DNA of 8,967 nt from an uncultured Bilophila sp. (GTDB taxonomy: Bacteria > Desulfobacterota > Desulfovibrionia > Desulfovibrionales > Desulfovibrionaceae). Position 1 is the stretch's first letter; every line of letters begins with the position of its first letter. The DNA lies in the NCBI GenBank assembly GCA_902373525.1, contig CABKMN010000093.1:1-8967 (forward strand). Direction: 5' to 3'. Positions 1-5,495 of this stretch are shown here, in pieces. The position numbers were made by a program, and so were the translations under genes. Under the pieces are notes generated by a model that saw nothing but the letters and a program-made list of their open reading frames with translations, made no database searches and had not been told where the DNA came from.

Positions 1-17
1 GAGGAAGGGGGGAGGTT

Positions 18-67
18 TGGAGGGGGAAGGAGGGCCTTTCTTCAGAAAGGCCCTCCTTCCCCCTCCA
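18..67 (-). terminator. Long perfect hairpin, likely (bidirectional) terminator after the NlpC/P60 lipoprotein gene
   Basis: Arms 18-40 and 45-67 pair perfectly over 23 bp around a 4-nt loop (TTCA on the plus strand, TGAA in the gene direction). The stem begins 17 nt beyond the stop codon at 85. In the gene direction it is preceded by GAAAAGAGTGG and followed by AAACCTCCCC. There is no T-tract, so it is not a textbook intrinsic terminator. Its position after a stop codon and its match to the hairpins at 3563-3608 and 8911-8956 make transcription termination or mRNA 3'-end protection the likely role. Confidence 0.75.
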
Positions 68-84
68 CTCTTTTCGCCTCACCG

Positions 85-618
85 CTATCGTACAATGCGA
101 CGGATGCGGATGAGGCGCTTCTTCCAGTATTCCTGATTCAGGCTGTCCTCACGGACGCGCTTCCCACTGGTGGGGCTGTGCACGAAACGCCCGTTGCCGG
201 TATACACGCCGGTATGCAGACCGGTGCGCCCCCGGTTGGTGTCGAAAACAAGGATGTCGCCGGGACGCATGGGGCTCCGCCCGACCTCGTACCCGGCCTT
301 GGCCTGCGAATCGGTCACGCGGGGCACGTTGATCCCGTGCTGACGGTAGGCCCACCAGATCAGGCCGGAACAGTCGAAGCCCCTCGGCGTGGTCCCCCCG
401 GCCCGGTAGTGCGCGCCGATCTGCGACTTCGCGGTCTGCGCCACGCGCGCGCCGACGGAGCCGTCGTACCGCGTGCCGCCCGTCCCGTAGTTGGGGGCGG
501 TGATATAGGTCACGCCGCAGCCGGAAAGCAGCAGCGCCATCAGACACAGACCGGCGAGCAACGCGCACCGGCACGCCGCCCCCATCCCGAACCATCGTTT
601 CGCCACTCTGCTTTCCAT
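85..618 (-). CDS. NlpC/P60 family lipoprotein, probable cell-wall peptide endopeptidase (MepS/Spr-like)
   Basis: This 177-residue protein carries a lipoprotein signal peptide: a basic start (R4, K7, R8), a hydrophobic stretch at about 19-31, and lipobox LSGC with lipidated Cys at residue 34. An NlpC/P60 domain fills about 55-177. The catalytic Cys lies in FDCSGLIWWAY (C83), and the other catalytic positions match H135 (GLHTGVY) and H147 (FVHSP). The P-R-V-T-x-x-Q segment (99-105) and RPGDILVF (118-125) are typical of the family. Members hydrolyse D-gamma-glutamyl-meso-DAP or related peptide bonds in peptidoglycan. Length is close to E. coli MepS. The ATG at 618 was chosen because it gives a proper signal peptide; a much longer open frame runs upstream but is antisense-like sequence over yqeC. 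The ribosome site is weak (only GGA next to the start), and the gene lies 14 nt after the yqeC stop, so translational coupling is likely. All catalytic residues are intact. The physiological role (growth or remodelling) is inferred. Confidence 0.9.
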   Translation of the reverse strand: MESRVAKRWFGMGAACRCALLAGLCLMALLLSGCGVTYITAPNYGTGGTRYDGSVGARVAQTAKSQIGAHYRAGGTTPRGFDCSGLIWWAYRQHGINVPRVTDSQAKAGYEVGRSPMRPGDILVFDTNRGRTGLHTGVYTGNGRFVHSPTSGKRVREDSLNQEYWKKRLIRIRRIVR

Positions 619-632
619 TCCGTTATGGTAGA

Positions 633-1445
633 TCACGTGAGGGCAGGATGCCAAGCATCCGCCGCGACTTCCCCGGCCAACGGCACGCACCAGCCCTGCG
701 CCGCACTGCCCGCGAACCATTCCACGGACGGAGCAAGGGCCAAGGACAGGGCCGCGGCCTCGAACGCCGCCTCCGGCGCTCCGGTCCTGTCCGCCTTGTT
801 GGCGAACACCAGACGGCGGCAGGGAGGACAGCCGCGGAACAGTCCCTCGGGATGCGCGACCAGCCGGGCCAGCGTGCCGGGCGTCACCGGACCGCCGGGC
901 TCCTGCCCGGTCACCGCGCAGGCAAGCGCCGAACGATGCACGTGCGCGTCGTCCAGCGGGCGGCCTACGGCGTCCAACCCGACGACCGCCACACAACACC
1001 CCGGACGCCGGGGAAACACGGGCTCGTGCGCCGCCGGAGCCTTGAGCGGCTTGCGCGCCGCGCCGTCGGCCTCCACCAGCAACCACGCTTCCGGCAACGC
1101 ATCCGCCAGCGCGTCCACGGTTTCGGGAGGCACGCCTTCCAGCTTGCCCACGTCCGGCAGCCGTCGCCATGCGACCACCATGCGGGACGCCGACCCCCAA
1201 GCCTTGCGGACGGCTTCGGCGGGATCGCCTTCCCCTTCCAGCAGGACCAGAGGCACGCCCGCATCCGGCGGGAACAATTTGGTCGTCGTGGTGCAGATCG
1301 TCCGCAATCCCGCCGCCACCATCCGATCCGCCAAGGCGTACATGAGGGTCGTCTTGCCTCCGGCTCCCACCAGCGCGGTCACGCGGGGAAACCGGACTCT
1401 CCCGTCCGGTCCGGCGAACAGGCTTTCGAGTGGACGCTTCCGCAT
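633..1445 (-). CDS. yqeC: YqeC-family putative selenium-dependent hydroxylase accessory protein
   Basis: This 270-residue protein looks like a P-loop NTPase of the YqeC family, which is genomically linked to selenium-dependent molybdenum hydroxylases; its biochemical role is unproven. Visible motifs are the P-loop GAGGKTT (27-33), TTTTKLFPP (52-60), the family signature VEADGA followed by KPLKAPAAHEPV (124-143), and NKAD (216-219), resembling a nucleotide-base recognition motif. The length is normal for the family. The ATG at 1445 is 2 nt past the mnmG stop, with no strong ribosome site, suggesting translation coupled to mnmG. A GTG 45 nt upstream in frame, inside mnmG, is a less likely start. 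No selD, yqeB, xdh-like hydroxylase or selenium transport gene is present in the window, so the usual partners must be elsewhere or absent. Family assignment is strong; function is inferred. Confidence 0.87.
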   Translation of the reverse strand: MRKRPLESLFAGPDGRVRFPRVTALVGAGGKTTLMYALADRMVAAGLRTICTTTTKLFPPDAGVPLVLLEGEGDPAEAVRKAWGSASRMVVAWRRLPDVGKLEGVPPETVDALADALPEAWLLVEADGAARKPLKAPAAHEPVFPRRPGCCVAVVGLDAVGRPLDDAHVHRSALACAVTGQEPGGPVTPGTLARLVAHPEGLFRGCPPCRRLVFANKADRTGAPEAAFEAAALSLALAPSVEWFAGSAAQGWCVPLAGEVAADAWHPALT

Positions 1446-1447
1446 GG

Positions 1448-3307
1448 CTAACGCAGCAGGTCCATCTTTTTCAGATGGATTTCCAGACACGAGAGCGCCG
1501 CCGGGGTCACGCCGGAGATGCGGCCCGCCTGCCCGAGGGTATGCGGACGCACGGCGCAGAGCTTTTCCACAATCTCGGCGGACAGGCCGGGAACGGCGGC
1601 ATAGGCCAGATCGGCGGGCAGGAGCACTTCCTCCAGCCGCGCGGAGCGTTTGACCAGCTCGTCCTGCCGGACCAGATAGCCCGCGTACTTTACGGACGTT
1701 TCCGCCTCCAGCCGGACTTCTTCGGGGAAGTCCGTCACGCCGGGATGGAAACGCGCCAGCCGCTCCAGCGTCATGGACGGACGGCGGAGCACTTCCTCCA
1801 AGGTCAGCGATTTGTTGGGCACGGCCTCGCCCAGTTCGCGGAACGTGCCGCAGGTCGAAGCGTCCGGCGAAACCCGGACTTCCCGCAGCAGGTCCAGCAA
1901 CCGGCCCAGCTCGTCCTGCTTGCGCCGGAACACGGCCCATTGCTCGTCGCCCACCAGCCCGAGGTCCCGCCCGAGGGGCGTCAGCCGCGCGTCCGCATTG
2001 GCCTCGCGCAGCAGCAAACGGTATTCGGCCCGCGACGTGAACATGCGATAAGGTTCCTTGGTCCCGCGCGTAACGAGGTCGTCCACGAGTACGGCCATGT
2101 ACGCCTTGTCGCGGCCCGGCAGGAACGGAGGCCGCCCCGTCAGCCGGCACCCCACGTTGACGGCGGCCCACAGGCCCTGCGCCGCCGCCTCTTCGTAGCC
2201 GGACGTCCCGTTGATCTGCCCCGCCAGCCACAGGCCGGGCAGGACCTTGGCTTCCAGGGTAGGCTCAAGCTGCACCGGGTCCACGTAATCGTATTCGATG
2301 GCATAGCCGGGCCGCACCATTTTGGCGTGCTCAAGGCCGGGGATGCTCGCGATCATGGCAAGCTGCACGTCCAGCGGGAGGCTGGTGGAAATGCCGTTGG
2401 CGTAGCACTCCTGCCCGTTGAGCCCCTCCGGCTCGATGAATACGTGGTGCCGGTCGCGGTCGGGGAACCGGGCCACCTTGTCCTCGACCGAGGGGCAGTA
2501 GCGCGCGCCCGTGCCTTCGATGACCCCGGTGAACAGCGGAGAGCGGTCCATGCCCGAACGGATGGCGTCGTGCGTCCGCTCGTTGGTCCACGTCACGTAG
2601 CAGGACACCTGCGGCTGTCCGGGCTTCGGGCCGTGGAAACTGAAACTCGGAGCCGGATCGTCGCCGGGCTGCTCCTCCATTTGCGAAAAATCGATGGACG
2701 ACCGCAACAGGCGCGGCGTGGTGCCGGTCTTGAGCCGTCCGAGGGTGAGCCCGTGCTTCCGCAGCGAATCGGACAGCTTCATGGCGGCGGCGTCCCCGAG
2801 ACGGCCCCCGGAAAAATGGGTGAGGCCCACATGGATAAGCCCGCGCAGGAAGGTGCCCGTGGTCAGGATGACGTGCGGGGCCTCGAAGGTCTGCCCCAGC
2901 TCGGTGCGGACCCCGGCGACGCGCCCGTTCTTCTCCAGCACCTCGTCCACGGTGTCCTGCCAAAGAGTGACGTTCGGCTCGGCGAACAGCGTGGCCTTCA
3001 CCGCGTCCATATAGCTGTCGCGGTCGATCTGCGCGCGCGTGGCCCGCACGGCGGGGCCCTTGCTGGCGTTCAAAGTGCGGAACTGGATGCCCGCCCGGTC
3101 CGCCCACAGGCCCATCATACCGCCGAGGGCGTCGATCTCCCGGACCATGTGCCCCTTGGCGAGGCCGCCGATGGCGGGGTTGCACGAAAGATGACCGATA
3201 CGGTCCACGTTCCCCGTGATCAGCAGCACGCGCCGCCCGAACCGGGACAACGTCATGGCGGCTTCACAACCCGCGTGCCCCGCGCCTACGACTATACAAT
3301 CGAACAT
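1448..3307 (-). CDS. mnmG: tRNA uridine-5-carboxymethylaminomethyl modification enzyme MnmG (GidA)
   Basis: This 619-residue protein (E. coli MnmG is about 629) is the FAD-binding half of the MnmE-MnmG complex. That complex adds a (carboxymethyl)aminomethyl group to C5 of the wobble uridine (U34) of certain tRNAs, in the cytoplasm. Evidence in order: dinucleotide-binding GAGHAGCEAA (8-17); SCNPAIGGLAKGH (41-53) with C42 matching the conserved first cysteine; the LKTGTTPR segment near 192-199; RYCPSVEDK with the second conserved cysteine C271; IEYDYVDP; the flavin-contacting LAGQINGTSGYEEAAAQG (from 361); SRAEYRLLLREANAD; and a helical C-terminal domain (KYAGYLVRQ, then PGLSAEIVEKL) that in other species contacts MnmE and tRNA. 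The start at 3307 is fixed by GAGHAG sitting at the very N-terminus and by an AAGGA ribosome site at 3314-3318; the in-frame extension to 3406 lacks family similarity. Residue 197 is Thr where GTPPR is usual. First gene of a probable operon with yqeC and the NlpC/P60 gene. mnmE and rsmG, frequent neighbours elsewhere, are not in the window. Confidence 0.97.
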   Translation of the reverse strand: MFDCIVVGAGHAGCEAAMTLSRFGRRVLLITGNVDRIGHLSCNPAIGGLAKGHMVREIDALGGMMGLWADRAGIQFRTLNASKGPAVRATRAQIDRDSYMDAVKATLFAEPNVTLWQDTVDEVLEKNGRVAGVRTELGQTFEAPHVILTTGTFLRGLIHVGLTHFSGGRLGDAAAMKLSDSLRKHGLTLGRLKTGTTPRLLRSSIDFSQMEEQPGDDPAPSFSFHGPKPGQPQVSCYVTWTNERTHDAIRSGMDRSPLFTGVIEGTGARYCPSVEDKVARFPDRDRHHVFIEPEGLNGQECYANGISTSLPLDVQLAMIASIPGLEHAKMVRPGYAIEYDYVDPVQLEPTLEAKVLPGLWLAGQINGTSGYEEAAAQGLWAAVNVGCRLTGRPPFLPGRDKAYMAVLVDDLVTRGTKEPYRMFTSRAEYRLLLREANADARLTPLGRDLGLVGDEQWAVFRRKQDELGRLLDLLREVRVSPDASTCGTFRELGEAVPNKSLTLEEVLRRPSMTLERLARFHPGVTDFPEEVRLEAETSVKYAGYLVRQDELVKRSARLEEVLLPADLAYAAVPGLSAEIVEKLCAVRPHTLGQAGRISGVTPAALSCLEIHLKKMDLLR

Positions 3308-3562
3308 ACTTTTTCCTTGGGAAACGTAGAGGGAAGGAACCTTCCCCGCGAGAAGCCCCTTCTCCTCCCGCCCAGTCCTTCGACCGGCGGAGAAGGCAAA
3401 AGGCATCCTCTGTCCACCACATCACGCCCGAACGCGTCCATTCCCCAACCGCCTTTCCCCACGCGACGCCGGGAGACGTCCACGCACGTTCCAGCCGTCG
3501 GGGCCGCCCGTCCCTCCGTCGACCCTTCCGAACGTCTTCGGAAGGAAAGGGGAGGGGTTTGA
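3308..3562. other. Intergenic leader region upstream of mnmG with three inverted repeats
   Basis: About 255 bases hold no convincing gene. Three inverted repeats are visible. (a) GGGAAGG (3331-3337) pairs with CCTTCCC (3340-3346), 24 nt upstream of the mnmG ATG. (b) CCTTCTCC (3358-3365) pairs with GGAGAAGG (3389-3396), with a further short G/C stem inside its loop. (c) A perfect 9-bp hairpin, CCTTCCGAA (3524-3532) and TTCGGAAGG (3537-3545), has a CGTC loop. None is followed by a T-tract in the mnmG direction. I could not identify a convincing sigma70 promoter for mnmG; (a) and (b) would lie in its leader if transcription starts further upstream. Open frames on either strand here lack plausible family similarity. 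Confidence 0.5.
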
Positions 3563-3608
3563 GGAGGGGCAAGGGAACCCTTCTTCAGTAGGGTTCCCTT
3601 TCCCCTCC
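3563..3608 (-). terminator. Long hairpin, likely (bidirectional) terminator after the M20 hydrolase gene
   Basis: Arms 3563-3581 and 3590-3608 pair over 19 positions with one mismatch (C3570 against T3601). Inside them a T/T mismatch and one C-G pair close a TTCA loop (TGAA in the gene direction). The stem starts 10 nt after the stop codon at 3619. In the gene direction the outer part is GTGGGGAGGGG before the stem, and CAAACCCCTCCCC follows. It has the same architecture as the hairpins at 18-67 and 8911-8956 but a different inner stem sequence. No T-tract is present. Confidence 0.72.
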
Positions 3609-3618
3609 CCACTCTTCG

Positions 3619-4845
3619 CTAGTCGAACAGCATCCGCGCAAGAACCTGCGCGTCACCGATGGTCTTGGAAATGAGGGAATACTCGTTGGCGAGGTGGTAG
3701 GTGGGCACGACGCTGGCCCAGACCGCGGCGGGGATGCCCATGTCGCGGAACCCCACGGCCACGGTCCCGCCTCCGCTGCCGTCGCAGTGAGGCTCAATGC
3801 CGTAGATTTCCCGGATGCCCGCCGAAAGACGCCGCACCACCTCACTGTCCGGCGACGTCGCCGGAGAGGCGGGCGCGTTCGTGACCGTGGAAAGCTCCAC
3901 CGTCACGCTGTGACGCTCCGCAATCGGCTCCATGATCTCCTGCACCGAGGCCAGCACCGCGTCGTGGCTGATGCCCGGCAGAATCCGGCAGTCGATGTAG
4001 AACACGTCCTTGCCCGGCAGGGAATTGATGTTCGGCACGTTCTCCTCGTGCCGCGTGGGCACGAAGGTGCAACACGGAGGCTGGAAGAGCGGGTCCACAT
4101 CCGCATACAGGGATTCGAGGTCGCGCACATGCAGGATCATCTCCGAAGCCGCGACCAGCGCATTGCGCCCTTCATGCGGACGTGAGGCATGACACTGCCG
4201 CCCGAGCACTTCCACCCGAATCCAGAGCTGCCCCTTCTCGGAAATCTCGATGGACGAGCCGTCCGCCACGCCGTAGTCCGGCACGACCACGAAGTCGTCC
4301 GCACCGAACAGCTCGGGATGGTGTTTCAGGATGTAGTGGATGCCGTACCGGCTGGAGGTTTCCTCGTCCGAAACGAAGATCAGGCCGAGGGACAGATCGG
4401 GCGTGATGCCCTGCGCCTTGAGCTCCTGCGCGATGAGCAGCCCGCAGACGATGGCCTGCTGGTTGTCTTCGACCCCGCGCCCGCGGATTTTGTCCCCGTC
4501 CACGACGACCTTCCACGGATCGGTCTTCCAGTAAGACAATTCTCCCGGAGGCACCACGTCCATGTGACCCAGAATCCAGAGCCGACGCGGAGACGCGCCG
4601 GGAATGCGGGCGACCACATTGGGACGCACGCCGTCGGGCACGCGCGCGTCGGGGGCGTCGATGCGCAGGATATCGGTCACGCCGATCCCGCGCAACACCT
4701 CTTCCAGATAGAGCGCCTTCTTCATTTCGCCCGTGCCGCCGTTTTCCGGCCCGAGAGCCGGAATTTCGGTCATGCGGGTCTGATACTCGATGATCCTGTC
4801 CCGCTGCCTGCCGATGGCCTCGATAAGCCGGGAATCATTTTCCAT
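3619..4845 (-). CDS. M20 family metallo-hydrolase (DapE/ArgE-like peptidase or deacylase)
   Basis: This 408-residue cytoplasmic protein has no signal peptide. It belongs to the M20 family of two-metal (usually zinc) amidohydrolases, which includes succinyl-diaminopimelate desuccinylase, acetylornithine deacetylase and aminoacylases or dipeptidases. All expected catalytic and metal positions are visible: H94 and D96 in GHMDVVPPG, bridging D127 in RGVEDNQQA, general base E161 and metal ligand E162 in SDEETSSR, D190 in VVPDYG, and H384 in PTYHLANEYS. The dimerisation-lid segment begins around QLWIRVEVLGRQCHASRPHEGRNA (from about 207). The start at 4845 is supported by a GAGGA ribosome site at 4851-4855. 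The substrate cannot be set from sequence: the gene is not beside lysine or arginine biosynthesis genes, so calling it dapE or argE would be unsafe. It is bounded by the PxxKW gene's terminators upstream and its own hairpin downstream, suggesting a single-gene unit or readthrough expression; I saw no clear promoter between 4846 and 4868. Confidence 0.92.
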   Translation of the reverse strand: MENDSRLIEAIGRQRDRIIEYQTRMTEIPALGPENGGTGEMKKALYLEEVLRGIGVTDILRIDAPDARVPDGVRPNVVARIPGASPRRLWILGHMDVVPPGELSYWKTDPWKVVVDGDKIRGRGVEDNQQAIVCGLLIAQELKAQGITPDLSLGLIFVSDEETSSRYGIHYILKHHPELFGADDFVVVPDYGVADGSSIEISEKGQLWIRVEVLGRQCHASRPHEGRNALVAASEMILHVRDLESLYADVDPLFQPPCCTFVPTRHEENVPNINSLPGKDVFYIDCRILPGISHDAVLASVQEIMEPIAERHSVTVELSTVTNAPASPATSPDSEVVRRLSAGIREIYGIEPHCDGSGGGTVAVGFRDMGIPAAVWASVVPTYHLANEYSLISKTIGDAQVLARMLFD

Positions 4846-4868
4846 GCTGTTCCTCGCGGTTCGACTTC

Positions 4869-4906
4869 AAAAAACAGGAAGGGGGAAGACGACGCCTCCC
4901 CCTTCC
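4869..4906 (-). terminator. Intrinsic terminator, second of two after the PxxKW gene
   Basis: On the minus strand a 10-bp perfect stem (arms 4897-4906 and 4877-4886, G/C-rich with GGAAGGGGGA) with a 10-nt loop is followed by TG and six T residues (4869-4874). This is a classical Rho-independent layout. It lies only 24 nt upstream of the M20 start codon, so transcription of the M20 gene would need readthrough or initiation very close to its start. Confidence 0.8.
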
Positions 4907-4937
4907 CTGCGGGACCGATCCTGACGGACGTTCCCGG

Positions 4938-4967
4938 AAAAAAATACGGACGCGGGCAAAGGCCCGC
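4938..4967 (-). terminator. Intrinsic terminator candidate, first of two after the PxxKW gene
   Basis: Minus-strand stem GCGGGC/GCCCGC (arms 4962-4967 and 4952-4957, 6 bp) has the loop CTTT. It is followed after 7 nt by seven T residues (4938-4944) and starts 17 nt past the stop codon at 4985. The gap between stem and T-tract is longer than ideal, so it may be weak, which could explain the second terminator just downstream. Confidence 0.62.
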
Positions 4968-4984
4968 AGCAAACCCCGTGCGGC

Positions 4985-5257
4985 TTAACGGCCCTTCGCG
5001 GCACGCTTGGACGCCTTCAACGGGTTGACCTTCGCGGACTTGCCGCCTTCCGTCTTCACGTGGGTGGCGAAGTTGCAACGACCGTCGAACCACTTCTTGG
5101 CGGGATTCGGGTAGCTGCTGCAGAACTTCTGTTCTTCAAAGGAGCGCACGCGGTCGCAGCCTTCGCACTTATCAATGATGGGCTGCACCAGCATCCCCTT
5201 GATTTCAACGCCCTGCTCAGTCTTGACGGCACCCACGAGGGTTTTTTCGTCGCTCAT
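4985..5257 (-). CDS. PxxKW family cysteine-rich small protein
   Basis: This 90-residue protein has four cysteines spaced C31-x2-C34-x11-C46-x14-C61, the PAKKW motif (52-56) that names the family, and a lysine/arginine-rich tail (68-90). There is no signal peptide or membrane segment, so it is probably cytoplasmic. The four cysteines could bind a zinc ion or an iron-sulfur cluster; the basic tail could contact nucleic acid. Both are inference, and I know of no defined function for the family, which I associate with sulfate-reducing Desulfovibrionales and relatives. The start at 5257 is decisive: a strong AGGAGG ribosome site (5263-5268) sits 5 nt upstream. A longer in-frame extension to 5509 would cross the promoter and is rejected. 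The gene has its own promoter (5307-5334) and two terminators, so it looks like a well-expressed monocistronic unit. It is divergent from the YcaO gene. Confidence 0.88.
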   Translation of the reverse strand: MSDEKTLVGAVKTEQGVEIKGMLVQPIIDKCEGCDRVRSFEEQKFCSSYPNPAKKWFDGRCNFATHVKTEGGKSAKVNPLKASKRAAKGR

Positions 5258-5262
5258 GATAA

Positions 5263-5283
5263 CCTCCTGCGCGCCGGAGCGCG
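5263..5283 (-). promoter_or_regulatory. Shine-Dalgarno site with adjacent G/C hairpin in the PxxKW leader
   Basis: AGGAGG (5263-5268 on the minus strand) lies 5 nt before the ATG at 5257. Directly upstream in the leader, arms 5279-5283 and 5270-5274 (CGCGC/GCGCG) form a 5-bp hairpin with a TCCG loop, 1 nt from the ribosome site. Read on the plus strand, the same hairpin is followed by ATTTTTT (5284-5290), a miniature intrinsic terminator that would stop antisense transcripts coming from within the PxxKW gene. Either role is inferred. Confidence 0.5.
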
Positions 5284-5306
5284 ATTTTTTACGTAAGAAA
5301 CGAACT

Positions 5307-5334
5307 CTTTTATCCATATGGACAGAAATGTCAA
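5307..5334 (-). promoter_or_regulatory. Sigma70-type promoter for the PxxKW gene
   Basis: On the minus strand a perfect -35 box TTGACA (5329-5334) is followed after 16 nt by TAAAAG (5307-5312), matching 4 of 6 positions of the -10 consensus. Transcription would start near 5300, giving a leader of about 40 nt that includes the hairpin and ribosome site. It is the clearest promoter in the window. The spacer is 1 nt shorter than the ideal 17. Confidence 0.65.
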
Positions 5335-5495
5335 GACCCGTCACCGCCTGCCGGCGACAAGTCGGCCCGTTTCCCGCCCTTTTCGAAGACGCCTGAACGG
5401 CGCGCCCCGCATTCCGGGCTCCCGCCAGTTTGCCTTTTCTTGCCGTTTTGGGCAACGTAGCGCAAGCCGATTTCACTTCTTTTTTGAGGATTCCC

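Noticed and set aside
619..1200. Upstream extension of the NlpC/P60 frame
   Set aside because: It overlaps yqeC in another frame, and would bury the lipoprotein signal peptide that starts at 618.
1446..2231. N-terminal extension of the yqeC frame through mnmG
   Set aside because: The extension is out-of-frame mnmG sequence. YqeC similarity begins just after the ATG at 1445, which directly follows the mnmG stop.
1430..3562. A 710-codon plus-strand open frame antisense to mnmG
   Set aside because: It lies opposite the well-conserved MnmG reading frame, lacks family motifs, and is expected from high GC at third codon positions.
3619..4845. Naming the M20 protein dapE or argE
   Set aside because: All catalytic residues fit several M20 subfamilies and the neighbours give no pathway context.
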